DNA of 36,464 nucleotides from positions 1 through 36,464 of the forward strand of contig JAASSQ010000001.1 in NCBI GenBank assembly GCA_021767845.1, written 5' to 3'. This DNA comes from Roseovarius sp. (GTDB lineage Bacteria > Pseudomonadota > Alphaproteobacteria > Rhodobacterales > Rhodobacteraceae). Below, piece after piece: positions 26,000-34,446 of this stretch (position 1 is the stretch's first letter; each line of letters opens with the position of its first letter). A program made the translations under genes and the position numbers. The notes beneath the pieces were generated by a model. It saw only the letters and a list, made by a program, of their open reading frames with translations. It was not told the origin of the DNA and made no database searches.

Positions 26000-28558
26000 A
26001 TGCTGGAATTTCGTTTCGTCGGAGTTGCCGCTACGGGTGAAGAGCGGTTCGATTGGTCCATCAGCGATTTGCAGGTCGTGGCGGGTTACACCGGGCCGGT
26101 TCTGGTGTCGGTTGTCGGCGGCGAGGGCGGGTTGGTGACCTGGTCTCTCGAGTCGGGAGGGGCGCCCGAGGTGATCGGGACGCGACCCTTGGAGACGGGC
26201 TGGATCACGCCGACCGGGCCGCAACTGGCCCTGAGCGGCGATGACCTGGTGATCTCGGGGGTGCAGCCGGGGCGCCTTGGGGTCGCGGATGCAACGGGCG
26301 GGGCATCGCCGCCGCAGATCGGGTATCACGCGGCGGATATCGGACACGCCACGGTCATGGCCGCGATGCCCGGCGGGCGGATGGCAATGGCGGATGGCAA
26401 TGGTGCGGGAATGGTGGTGGTTGCCCCGCAGCCCGAAGGCGGACTGAGCGTCGTTGCGCGCACGCCCGCCACCGCCGCGGACCGGGCCGGCATGGTCAGC
26501 AAGATCGCGGTGGCGGGCCCGGAAGGAGCGGAGATCCTTCTGGCCGCCAGTGCGGCAGGGCGCAGCGTGACGTCTTTCACGGTGTCCGGGGACCGGATCG
26601 TTCCGCTGGACACGGCGAATGCGGAGGACGGGTTGTGGATGATGGTGCCGACCGATCTGGTCGTTGCGCAGTCGGGGGGACAGACCTTTGCCGTTGTCGC
26701 CTCGTCGCCTGATACTTGGGGCGCTGCGGGCACCCTGAGTGTCCTGCGGGTCGGCGACGGGGGGAGCCTGACGGTCACCGACCATGTGCTCGATACTCGC
26801 GACAGCCGATTCGGCCAGGTCCAGACGCTGGCGAGCGTGCAATACAACGGCATTCCGCTTGTTGTTGCTGGGGGCGGCGATGACGGGCTCAGCCTGTTCG
26901 CGTTGGCGTCCGGTGGCAGGCTTGTTCATCTGGACAGCTTCGAGGATACGCGGGCCACCGGGCTGACGGGAGTGACGGCGCTTGAACTGGCGGTGTTCGG
27001 TGACAGGCTGCATGTAATCGCCGCGTCCGGCGCGGATGCGGGGGTGACGGCGCTCGAGGTAAATCTGGGCGATCTGGGGGCCACCATCCCCACGGCCGGC
27101 AACGACATCCTGTGTGACGGGCAGGGGGCTGACACGCTGCAAGGGGGAGAGGGGCGCGACATCTACGTGTTCGGCGTGGATGGGCAGACGGATGTCGTCA
27201 GAGGTTTCGATCCGTCGGCCGACCGCCTGGATTTGACGGGCTGGCCCATGCTCTACGATGCGCAGTCGGTGACCATTCTGCCAACCGGATCGGGTGCAAC
27301 GATCACCTTTCGCAACGAAACGCTGATCCTGGAAAGCGCGCAGGGCAGGCCGTTGGACCCAGAGGCGGTGCGGGCCGCGATCTCGCTCGAGGTCAACCGC
27401 GTGCCGCTTCCGTCCGATCTTGGCCTGCCGGTGGCAGATGACGGGCCGGACGGCGAGGATGACGAAAACACGCCCCGGCAGGGAACGGATGGAAACGATA
27501 TGTTTGCCGCCCAACCCGGCGATGACACGATCCTGGGGGGCGCGGGTGCCGATACCGTCACGTTCGCGCATTCGATCTTCGATGTCCGGGTTCTGGACGT
27601 CTCGGGCGACCGCGTCACCGTGGAAGCGCCCGATGGGGTGGATGTGCTGGGGTCGATCGATGTTTTCGAGTTCGCGGACGGAACGCTGGACTTCGCCGGT
27701 GTCGCATCGCTGCGGGGCCGGGAGGTTCTTGAAGGAACGGCGGGGGAGGATGTGCTGGAAGCCACCGAGGACAATGCGCGAATCCTGGGCCTGGGCGGCG
27801 ACGATACGCTGACCGCAACCAATGGTGCGGACATCCTCGATGCGGGGCCCGGAGATGACAGGGTCCGGGCGTTGCGCGGAGCGGATTCGATCCGGGCCGG
27901 AGACGGGGATGACGATATCTGGGGCCTTGGCGGCAGTGATACGATAGAGGGCGGCGCGGGTCACGACTATCTGCGCGGCGGGCGCGAGGAAGACCTGATC
28001 CGCGGCGGGGACGGAGAGGACTCGATCCGGGGCCAGCGGCACTCTGACACGATTCACGGCGGGGACGGCGACGACAATATCAAGGGTGGCGGCGGGAACG
28101 ACGTGCAGCATGGCGGTGCGGGCCATGACTTCATCAAGGGTGGCACGTGGCGCGATTATGCCGAAGGCGGCACCGGGAACGACAAGGTTTCGGGGAACCG
28201 GCATGACGACACGCTTCTGGGGGGCGAGGGAAACGACAAGATCATTGGCGGCGGGCATGACGACCGGCTTGTGGGCGGTGACGGGGACGATTTCCTCAAA
28301 GGCGGCAGCGGCGCGGATACCTTCGTGTTCGCGCGCGGGGACGACCGGGACAAGATCGCCGATTTCAGCCCGGCCGAGGATACTCTGGAACTGGATGCTG
28401 CGCTGACAGGTGGGATGCGCGAAGGTGCGGCGATCGTCGCGTCATTCGCAAGGATCAAGCGACGCGGGATCGAACTGGATTTCGGCGATCAGGACACGAT
28501 CCTCCTGTCCGGCCTTTCCAGTCTTGCAGGGCTGTCGGACGCGATCGAGATCCTGTAG
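26000..28558 (+). CDS. Secreted RTX calcium-binding protein with N-terminal propeller-like region
   Basis: An 852-residue, very acidic protein. Residues 1-360 contain loosely repeating beta-strand blocks (VVGGEGGLVTWSLES, VAGGGDDGLSLFALASGG) that suggest a beta-propeller. RTX nonapeptides (GGxGxDxxx) occur in three groups, at about 366-400, 494-520 and 596-773, more than a dozen in all. The end module DTFVFARGDDRDKIADF, typical before a type I secretion signal, occurs near 772, and a similar module occurs internally near 385 (DIYVFGVDGQTDVVRGF). No cleavable signal peptide and no type I secretion genes are seen. ATG at 26000 is preferred over GTG at 25976, whose GGGA site is too close. Likely surface-associated through Ca2+; substrate unknown. 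Confidence 0.87.
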   Translation: MLEFRFVGVAATGEERFDWSISDLQVVAGYTGPVLVSVVGGEGGLVTWSLESGGAPEVIGTRPLETGWITPTGPQLALSGDDLVISGVQPGRLGVADATGGASPPQIGYHAADIGHATVMAAMPGGRMAMADGNGAGMVVVAPQPEGGLSVVARTPATAADRAGMVSKIAVAGPEGAEILLAASAAGRSVTSFTVSGDRIVPLDTANAEDGLWMMVPTDLVVAQSGGQTFAVVASSPDTWGAAGTLSVLRVGDGGSLTVTDHVLDTRDSRFGQVQTLASVQYNGIPLVVAGGGDDGLSLFALASGGRLVHLDSFEDTRATGLTGVTALELAVFGDRLHVIAASGADAGVTALEVNLGDLGATIPTAGNDILCDGQGADTLQGGEGRDIYVFGVDGQTDVVRGFDPSADRLDLTGWPMLYDAQSVTILPTGSGATITFRNETLILESAQGRPLDPEAVRAAISLEVNRVPLPSDLGLPVADDGPDGEDDENTPRQGTDGNDMFAAQPGDDTILGGAGADTVTFAHSIFDVRVLDVSGDRVTVEAPDGVDVLGSIDVFEFADGTLDFAGVASLRGREVLEGTAGEDVLEATEDNARILGLGGDDTLTATNGADILDAGPGDDRVRALRGADSIRAGDGDDDIWGLGGSDTIEGGAGHDYLRGGREEDLIRGGDGEDSIRGQRHSDTIHGGDGDDNIKGGGGNDVQHGGAGHDFIKGGTWRDYAEGGTGNDKVSGNRHDDTLLGGEGNDKIIGGGHDDRLVGGDGDDFLKGGSGADTFVFARGDDRDKIADFSPAEDTLELDAALTGGMREGAAIVASFARIKRRGIELDFGDQDTILLSGLSSLAGLSDAIEIL

Positions 28559-28578
28559 CGGATTGTCACGCGCAAAAA

Positions 28579-28614
28579 CGGCCGCACCTGTGGGCGCGGC
28601 CGCTGATTTCTTTT
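28579..28614. terminator. Bidirectional rho-independent terminator
   Basis: CGGCCGC (28579-28585) pairs perfectly with GCGGCCG (28596-28602) over a ten-base loop. The plus strand continues CTGATTTCTTTT and the minus strand continues TTTTTGCG, so both directions have a T-run. It lies between the convergent RTX gene (ends 28558) and the sqdB-like gene (ends 28654). Confidence 0.75.
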
Positions 28615-28653
28615 CCAGGTGCCACCGGCAGGCAAGCGCCGTTGCCTTTGCTG

Positions 28654-29811
28654 TCAGTTCCAGTTGGAAACGCAGGGGATCTTGGTCTTGTCGCAGCGCC
28701 CCGAGTATTTCTCGGCGATTTCCTTGACCTCGCCCAGAAGTTCGCCTGCCAGCGTCTTGGGCTCCAGTCCGAGGCCGAGGAACCGGTCGTTGGCGACGTG
28801 CAGATCGTTCTCGGCCGCTTCGTTGCGGGGGTTGTCCAGATAGGCGATTTCGGCGCCCATCATGTCGTGGATCATCTGCGCCAGGTCCCGCACGCGGTGC
28901 GTTTCGGTCATCTGGTTGAGGATGTTCACCCGCTCGCCGGTCTGCGGTGGGTTGTTCAAGGCCAGCTCGATGCAGCGGCAGGTGTCCTCGATGTGGATGA
29001 AGGCGCGGGTCTGGCCGCCGGTGCCGTGCACCGTCATCGGGTAATTGATCGCCGCCTGCATGATGAACCGGTTCAGGACGGTGCCATAGTCGCCGTCATA
29101 GTCGAACCGGTTGATGAGGCGTTCGTCCATCTTGGTTTCTTCGGTCTGCGTGCCCCAGACGATGCCCTGGTGCAGGTCGGTGATCTTCACGCCGTCATTC
29201 TTGTTGTAGAAGGCGAAGAGAAGCTGGTCCTGCGATTTGGTCATGTGGTAGATCGAACCGGGGTTGGTGGGATACAGGATTTCCTGCTCGGTCTCGCCCT
29301 CAGGGGTGTCGATCTTCACCTTCAGGTAACCTTCGGGGATCTTCATGCCGGCGGTGCCGTAGCCATAGACGCCCATGGTGCCAAGGTGGATCAGGTGGAC
29401 ATCCTGCCCGGATTCGACGATTGCCGCCAGAACGTCATTGGTAGCGTTGATGTTGTTGTTCACGGTGTAGCGCTTGTGCGCGGGCGATTTCATCGAGTAG
29501 GGCGCCGCGCGCTGCTCGGCGAAGTGGATGATCGCGTCGGGCTTTTCATCCTGAATCAGCGTCAGGAGACGGTGATAATGTTCCCCGACGGTAAAGTTGT
29601 GGAACTTGATCTCTTTGCCGGTCAGCTCTTTCCAGACGCGCAGGCGCTCGCCGATCGGGCGGATGGGCGTCAGGCTGTCCACCTCGAGTTCGAGGTCGAT
29701 TTCGCGCCGCGACAGGTTATCGACGATGACCACGTCGTGACCGCGACTGGAAAGATAGAGGGCATTGGGCCAACCGCAGAACCCGTCGCCGCCGAGAATG
29801 ATGACTTTCAT
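28654..29811 (-). CDS. sqdB: UDP-sulfoquinovose synthase (SQD1/SqdB-like)
   Basis: A 385-residue extended short-chain dehydrogenase/reductase that converts UDP-glucose and sulfite to UDP-sulfoquinovose. The NAD-binding motif is the SQD1-specific GGDGFCGWP at 7-15. The catalytic triad is T145 in HLGTMGVYG and Y188-xxx-K192 in YHMTKSQ. HFAEQRAAPYSMKS near 96 is also characteristic. Length and motif positions are close to plant SQD1. It could serve the sulfolipid SQDG, but no sqdD- or sqdX-type glycosyltransferase is adjacent and it lies inside the polysaccharide locus. A strong-looking promoter precedes it, and AAGGTAGG is the ribosome-binding site. Confidence 0.93.
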   Translation of the reverse strand: MKVIILGGDGFCGWPNALYLSSRGHDVVIVDNLSRREIDLELEVDSLTPIRPIGERLRVWKELTGKEIKFHNFTVGEHYHRLLTLIQDEKPDAIIHFAEQRAAPYSMKSPAHKRYTVNNNINATNDVLAAIVESGQDVHLIHLGTMGVYGYGTAGMKIPEGYLKVKIDTPEGETEQEILYPTNPGSIYHMTKSQDQLLFAFYNKNDGVKITDLHQGIVWGTQTEETKMDERLINRFDYDGDYGTVLNRFIMQAAINYPMTVHGTGGQTRAFIHIEDTCRCIELALNNPPQTGERVNILNQMTETHRVRDLAQMIHDMMGAEIAYLDNPRNEAAENDLHVANDRFLGLGLEPKTLAGELLGEVKEIAEKYSGRCDKTKIPCVSNWN

Positions 29812-29846
29812 GTTTTACCTACCTTGCTTGGCTCGCTAAGGGCGAG

Positions 29847-29875
29847 TGTATAGTCAGCCCTTGCGGAAATGTGAA
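29847..29875 (-). promoter_or_regulatory. Promoter of the sqdB-like gene
   Basis: On the minus strand TTCACA (29870-29875, five of six to TTGACA) and TATACA (29847-29852, four of six) are spaced by 17 bases. It predicts a leader of about 30 bases containing a short CTCG/CGAG stem. It shows the gene can be expressed separately from the operon ending at 29903. Confidence 0.6.
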
Positions 29876-29884
29876 TTTCGAATT

Positions 29885-29908
29885 CCGTGCCGCTTGGCGC
29901 GGTCACGG
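29885..29908 (-). terminator. Possible terminator of the GT-sulfotransferase operon
   Basis: CCGTG-CCGC (29885-29893) pairs with GCGGTCACGG (29899-29908) with one bulge and a short loop, overlapping the stop codon at 29903-29905. The minus-strand tail is AATTCGAAATTC, which is AT-rich but not a T-run. Confidence 0.35.
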
Positions 29909-30601
29909 GGGCGGTATGGGTCGTGTCTCGTAGCCGAGTCGCTCGAAGTCGCGCGCGTATGCCCTGTTGATGGCCTCGACCGCCTTTTCAGTGAAGGTGA
30001 GCAGGTGTTTGTCAGATACGTCGCTGCGCTTGCCCGCGAAATGCGTTTCGGGGGGCAGGCCGGTTTCTTCGGCAAGTTGTTGCCAGTCCGCATCGAAGGA
30101 TTCGAGCCGTCCGATGAAGTCGAAGGACAGCCTGTCGAAAGACAGGTTGAGAGTCTGCGGGCGCCAATGGGCGTTCTGGCGGTCGGCCGGTTGATCGCAG
30201 ACAGCCAGGGTGAATTCCTCGAATGTGGGGCAGTATTCCTCGGGAAAGCCGGCCTGACGGCGGAACGAGCCTTGTTTCTGAGGTGTCACGATCTTGTTCA
30301 GGTAAACGGATTTCAACCGATCGAACGGGTTGCGGACAAACGAGAACACGAATTTTCCATCAAGGTGGTCCCGTTCGCGGCCGCGGATCCTGTTTCCGGT
30401 GAGCAGGGGGGAAGCAGACCGGTCATGAACCGAGGTCCTTGGCACGAAGGCCGGGTCCTGCAGTTCCGCACGTTGCAGCGTCAGCTTGATGGTCGAACAC
30501 GCGACCTTGGGATTGTTGACATAAACCACGCCGAAGCGCTCCGAGATATGGAGCGATCGTGCAAATGCGGTGCCGGTCAAACTTGTCGTGTTTGAAGTCA
30601 T
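29903..30601 (-). CDS. Carbohydrate sulfotransferase (Sulfotransfer_2 family)
   Basis: A 232-residue enzyme of PF03567, the family of chondroitin, dermatan and HNK-1 sulfotransferases. The 5'-phosphosulfate loop is VYVNNPKVACSTIKLTL (31-39 core PKVACSTIK), and the 3'-phosphate motif is FVRNPFDRLKSVY at 88-100. The end FERLGYETRP matches the usual YxxD...FGY-type tail. The frame remains open into the upstream gene, but the ATG at 30601 overlaps that gene's stop as ATGA and is the natural start. Third and last gene of the operon starting at 34100. Acceptor unknown, presumably the exported glycan or its precursor. Confidence 0.9.
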   Translation of the reverse strand: MTSNTTSLTGTAFARSLHISERFGVVYVNNPKVACSTIKLTLQRAELQDPAFVPRTSVHDRSASPLLTGNRIRGRERDHLDGKFVFSFVRNPFDRLKSVYLNKIVTPQKQGSFRRQAGFPEEYCPTFEEFTLAVCDQPADRQNAHWRPQTLNLSFDRLSFDFIGRLESFDADWQQLAEETGLPPETHFAGKRSDVSDKHLLTFTEKAVEAINRAYARDFERLGYETRPIPPP

Positions 30602-31530
30602 GCGCGGAACATCCGCGGAGGCGGGGCGGCATCGTAGCTGATGCGCCGCGGCGCGCAGCGCCAGTGGGAGAGATCGAACCCGAATTCGGCTTCGAACCGG
30701 TCCGCGCAGGGCAGAACGTGCCTTTTCTGCCATCTTGCGTATTCGGTCTCGGTGATCGCGGTGGTCCAGCTGCTTTGACGCGCAAGGGCGGCGGCCACGT
30801 CATCCGCTGAAGCACCCTCGTAGACACGCGAATTCCTGCGTTGCGCGCAGAACACCAGGGTATTTGCGGGGATCCTGAACTTCTTGCCCAGGCTGTGAAA
30901 TTCCGCCGGTGCGCCGCCCGCGTAGACATAGCGGGGCATGACACCGGCATTGACCGGCTTTTTTTCCAGAATGCGCTTGGCATGGCCCGTGTCCGGCAGG
31001 CCTAGGAAGTCCAGGATCTTCGCCACGAAGACCGGATCGGAGGTGGCGATATCGGTCTCGTAGAACAGCGGCAGCACGTTTTCGCGGCCGAAAAAGTCGT
31101 AGCAGCGCGTGATCGCCGATCCGATCTGCGACAGGAGACGCGACATGCTTGGCACATGCGACTGGAACGACGTGCCGGCCTCACGTGCGCAGATATTCTG
31201 AAGGTAGCGCGAATAGCCGCGTTCGATCGGGCGGCGCAGCACGAAAATCACCTTGGTGTCGCGGCCCAGTGTCTGGGCGATGCGCTCGACCGGCTGCGGA
31301 TCGAGGTAGGACGGAGAGACCTCGCCGATGATGTCCTTGTCCTTTTGGTTCGCAAAATGCGCGGCATAGTCGGCAAGGGGTTTCGTATCGAAATCGCGGT
31401 TGAAGTAATGCAGTTCCTTGGGGTGCGACAGCCCGATCGACGGATGCTGCGACAGGATCCGGTAAATCAGCGACGTGCCGGATTTCCCCTGACCGAGCAC
31501 GACGAAGCGCGGGAGCGTCTTCCGGGTCAT
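30598..31530 (-). CDS. Sulfotransferase (Sulfotransfer_1/3, heparan-sulfotransferase-like)
   Basis: A 310-residue PAPS-dependent sulfotransferase. FVVLGQGKSGTSLIYRIL has the 5'-phosphosulfate loop at 13-20. HPKELHYFNRDF matches the KExHFF-type block of glycosaminoglycan N/O-sulfotransferases. VLRRPIERGYSRYLQN at about 98-112 is the 3'-phosphate motif. The C-terminal part is less conserved. Its start overlaps the stop of the GT fusion gene (ATGA), and its stop overlaps the next sulfotransferase start. A different sulfotransferase family from its neighbour, so the two probably modify different positions. Confidence 0.9.
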   Translation of the reverse strand: MTRKTLPRFVVLGQGKSGTSLIYRILSQHPSIGLSHPKELHYFNRDFDTKPLADYAAHFANQKDKDIIGEVSPSYLDPQPVERIAQTLGRDTKVIFVLRRPIERGYSRYLQNICAREAGTSFQSHVPSMSRLLSQIGSAITRCYDFFGRENVLPLFYETDIATSDPVFVAKILDFLGLPDTGHAKRILEKKPVNAGVMPRYVYAGGAPAEFHSLGKKFRIPANTLVFCAQRRNSRVYEGASADDVAAALARQSSWTTAITETEYARWQKRHVLPCADRFEAEFGFDLSHWRCAPRRISYDAAPPPRMFRA

Positions 31531-34100
31531 GATGCGCAGCTCTTCACGGGTGCTGCGGCGTTCGGGGTGCAGCCGGGCAAAGCCGCAACGATCTTGGCAT
31601 GGGCTTGTGCCGTCCGTTCCGCGACGAGGGTTTCGCGCAGTTCGAGCGCTTGGGTCCGGGCGCGTTCGGGATTATCCAGGACGGCGCGAATGGCAAGCGC
31701 CCAATCCGCGGCGGATGCGCCGGGCGGCATCGCATCGGCAAGGGATGGGCGCAGGATTTCGCTTGTTCCGCCGACGTCCGAGCCGACAATCGGCACGCCC
31801 GTCATCGCCACTTCGAGAAGCATGGTCGGAACACCGTCCCATGCGGACGTGTAAAGCCAGCAGTCCGCCTGATCCAGGGGCAGGTCGCGGAAGGCGGCAT
31901 AGGCGCCTTCCAGCACCAGGTTCGGAGGCGTCGGCGGCAGTGGTGCCGCGCCCATCACCTTGTCGCCCCAGACGTGGAAATCGCAGTCCGGCATTTGTGC
32001 GGCGATGTCGAATACGAGGTCGATCCGTTTTTGAGGGTCAAGGCGCCCGGCCCAGTAGATACGGGGTCGCCGCCCCGGTTTTTCCTTGGGCGGCGCGGCA
32101 ACGGGAATCGATGAATCAACGGGATTGGGGAGAACACGGATCTTGTGCCGTTGTGCGGGCGGCACGCCGTAGCGCCGGATCAGGTCGTCGGCCAGAAAGC
32201 GGCTGTCCGTCAGAACCCCGCTGAGTTGATCGAAATGGCGATAAACCCGGCGGAGGGGATACCCCGTCCAGTGCCCCGTCGCAGACTGTTCATTGCACAG
32301 CAGAAGCGCATGGAGATGCATCGACGTGGAAAGGGCGGTGCCATAAGGGGTCATCATGTCCCACATCAGACGCGAGTTCACGTTGAACACGCAGCGCGGA
32401 TGCAAGGCGCGCAGGAATTCGGCAAGCACCCTTTGGCGCGGGTCCCCGTTCAGTTCGGGCGCGAGCTTGGCAAAATCGACGTGCCGCACGCCGTCGGGCA
32501 GTTTCCCGTGCGGCATGGGGCCGGGGCGGTCGGTGGTCACCACGACGACCTGGTCCGCGCCATGCGCCGCGGCAAGTGCGCGGGCAAGATGGCCCTCGGC
32601 ACGCGGGGCCGATCCGAACCGGCTTCGGTTTACACAGATGACGAATTGGGCCCGCTTGCCGTCCGCGGCAAGAAAGAGGCGCCAGATGGCCGCGACCCGC
32701 TTGACGGCGGGATCGCTGTGAAGCGGGGGCACCTTCAGCTGCGGCACCTCCGTCCAGCCCTGGCCGATCAGCGGCTCGTGCTGCTCGGCGCGCCTGACCT
32801 GTTCGCCGAGCGGGCCGGATTCGAGCCGCGACCGCAGCTCGTTCTGGCGCTCGCGCCAAAGATCGAACAGTGCCTGGGGCGATTTGCCCATCATCTCGGC
32901 GATCGTTTCGAAATCGGTGAACGGGGCGCCGGTCCAGGCCGTGTCGGTCGCGCTTGCCGTCTGAACCCAATGGTGGAATGCATTTGTCCGGCTCTTGGCC
33001 AGTTCGGGGTGGCGGGCCTTGTAGTGGCGCGCCGAGAAAAACGGGGTCGGGCAGCGCCCTTCGGCCTCGCCGGCCCTGATATAATGGGCGATTGGATCAA
33101 TCTCTTCCTGGATCAGGATGTCGGGGTAGCGTGACAGGTAATAGGCGTGGTCGAAATATGGTTCGGTCTCGGCATAGGCTTTCCTGTCGGTGACGACGCC
33201 CGTGCGCGCCTTGGCCCGTGTGACACGGTTTTCCAATGCGGCGCCGTGATGCGGTGGCGTGACGTTGGCCCCAGGTTCCTCGGGACCGGGGCGGAACGCT
33301 TGGGCCAGGCGACCCACGAGGCCGGGTCTACCCGGCCCATCGCCATCGGCGCCCAGATCCGAGACCCGATCGATCGCCATGCACTCGAGCTGCCGGATGA
33401 GCGCGCGCCGGGTCCGGCTTTCGGAGACAAGGGATGAGTCCCGCCGCCGTTTGAAGATGATGGTGTTCTTGACCGATGCGTGATGCCAGCCCGCCGCCAT
33501 CGTTTCGATCGAGAATTGCCAGTCCTGGAATGACAGCCCGGCCGGAATGTCGCGGGCCACGTAGGGATGCTCGAGGAAAGCCTCGCGCGGGGCCATGCAG
33601 AGGCTGTCGTAGTAGTTCATGAAATAGAAGTGCTGCGGCGCGAACAGGGCGTCGTCCTGCTCGGGCTTGAAAAAGACGGAATGCCCCCCGTCAAACAGCC
33701 AGTTCAGTTCCGGGTGCGCGATGGAGCGGCGGCCCATCGCGGAATCCGCCCGCAACCTTTCCACGGCCGCGCGCAGCCAGTTCCGCGAGAAAAGGTCATC
33801 GGCATCGAGAAAGGCGATGAAGCGGCCCTTGGTTCGCGGAACGACCGCGTTGCGCACGCGCCCCAGATCGCCTTCATCGAAGTCGAGCAGCGTCCAGCTA
33901 TCGGCGGCGTTGTGTTCGAACCATTGTCGAGTGTCGGCGGTCGCCTTGTCCAGCGCAACGATCCGTTCGACCTTGATTCCGGCATCTTCGGCCGCCGCGA
34001 TAGCATCATTCGCCGATGCAAGCGTGGGGCCGCAAACCAGCGTCTCGTCATGTGCTGTCAATACGACCGAGAGCTCGCAGCCCCCCGCCCGGAAAATCAT
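31527..34100 (-). CDS. Large glycosyltransferase fusion: GT2 (GT-A) plus linker repeats plus GT4 (GT-B)
   Basis: An 857-residue protein with two catalytic-type domains. Residues 1-240 are a GT-A domain with LSVVLTAHDET and the metal motif FLDADD at 97-102. Residues about 310-385 hold two copies of a YFDxxYYLxxYPD...DPIAHYxxxGxxEGRxP-type linker, a module often found between catalytic domains of rhamnan-like polymer synthases. Residues about 480-845 are a GT4 domain: IYWAGRLDPQKRIDL at 681-695 and SAWDGVPTMLLEVAMTG near 752-768 with the catalytic Glu. TTG at 34106 is open too, but the ATG at 34100 has AAAGG eight bases upstream. First gene of the ATGA-coupled operon. Confidence 0.88.
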   Translation of the reverse strand: MIFRAGGCELSVVLTAHDETLVCGPTLASANDAIAAAEDAGIKVERIVALDKATADTRQWFEHNAADSWTLLDFDEGDLGRVRNAVVPRTKGRFIAFLDADDLFSRNWLRAAVERLRADSAMGRRSIAHPELNWLFDGGHSVFFKPEQDDALFAPQHFYFMNYYDSLCMAPREAFLEHPYVARDIPAGLSFQDWQFSIETMAAGWHHASVKNTIIFKRRRDSSLVSESRTRRALIRQLECMAIDRVSDLGADGDGPGRPGLVGRLAQAFRPGPEEPGANVTPPHHGAALENRVTRAKARTGVVTDRKAYAETEPYFDHAYYLSRYPDILIQEEIDPIAHYIRAGEAEGRCPTPFFSARHYKARHPELAKSRTNAFHHWVQTASATDTAWTGAPFTDFETIAEMMGKSPQALFDLWRERQNELRSRLESGPLGEQVRRAEQHEPLIGQGWTEVPQLKVPPLHSDPAVKRVAAIWRLFLAADGKRAQFVICVNRSRFGSAPRAEGHLARALAAAHGADQVVVVTTDRPGPMPHGKLPDGVRHVDFAKLAPELNGDPRQRVLAEFLRALHPRCVFNVNSRLMWDMMTPYGTALSTSMHLHALLLCNEQSATGHWTGYPLRRVYRHFDQLSGVLTDSRFLADDLIRRYGVPPAQRHKIRVLPNPVDSSIPVAAPPKEKPGRRPRIYWAGRLDPQKRIDLVFDIAAQMPDCDFHVWGDKVMGAAPLPPTPPNLVLEGAYAAFRDLPLDQADCWLYTSAWDGVPTMLLEVAMTGVPIVGSDVGGTSEILRPSLADAMPPGASAADWALAIRAVLDNPERARTQALELRETLVAERTAQAHAKIVAALPGCTPNAAAPVKSCAS

Positions 34101-34446
34101 GTCCAAAACCTTTCGCCCTCAGGTTTCCAAGGTGATGCATTGCGTGCATGGCAAGCCGCCTCGGGCTGCAAATAGCCAGAAGGTGCCACGGGTTTCAATG
34201 CAAAATACCCGCATTGAGGGTATTGCGGGAACAAATTGACCTTGAGGGTTGTTGTCATTACACCCGTGGAAAATGCAAATCCTGAAGTTGTGCCAAGCTG
34301 AATGAAAACGACCCAAGCGTGTTCCTTGGTTCTTTGCGTGGGCTTGGCCGGGGTCATTACGGCAGCGGTGGACACGGCTTCGAAAACCAGAACAGCAATC
34401 GCGCGCGGGCCCTTGGGCGCCGCGCGTCCGTCGAGGGAGACTAGCC
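34101..34446. other. Divergent intergenic region between the GT fusion and glf
   Basis: About 346 bases with no convincing gene. It contains a short inverted repeat ATGCA-ttgcg-TGCAT (34135-34149), two copies of TTGAGGGT (about 34214 and 34242), and the promoter-like pair listed below. A small open frame beginning at 34302 encodes a signal-peptide-like N-terminus, but it runs into glf in another frame with Arg-rich, shadow-like sequence and is not called. The region probably holds promoters for both divergent units. Confidence 0.5.
34236..34264 (+). promoter_or_regulatory. Possible promoter of glf
   Basis: TTGACC (34236-34241) and TACACC (34259-34264) are separated by 17 bases. The -35 is good and the -10 matches at only three of six positions. 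It would leave a leader of about 175 bases before the glf start. Confidence 0.35.

Noticed and set aside
25982..28258. Long open minus-strand frame opposite the RTX gene
   Set aside because: The RTX gene has clear nonapeptide repeats on the plus strand. The antisense frame merely mirrors their periodicity.
27787..28320. Closely spaced short DNA repeats that could suggest a CRISPR array
   Set aside because: The period follows the 27-base RTX nonapeptide code, the repeats are degenerate at third positions, and the frame is coding throughout.
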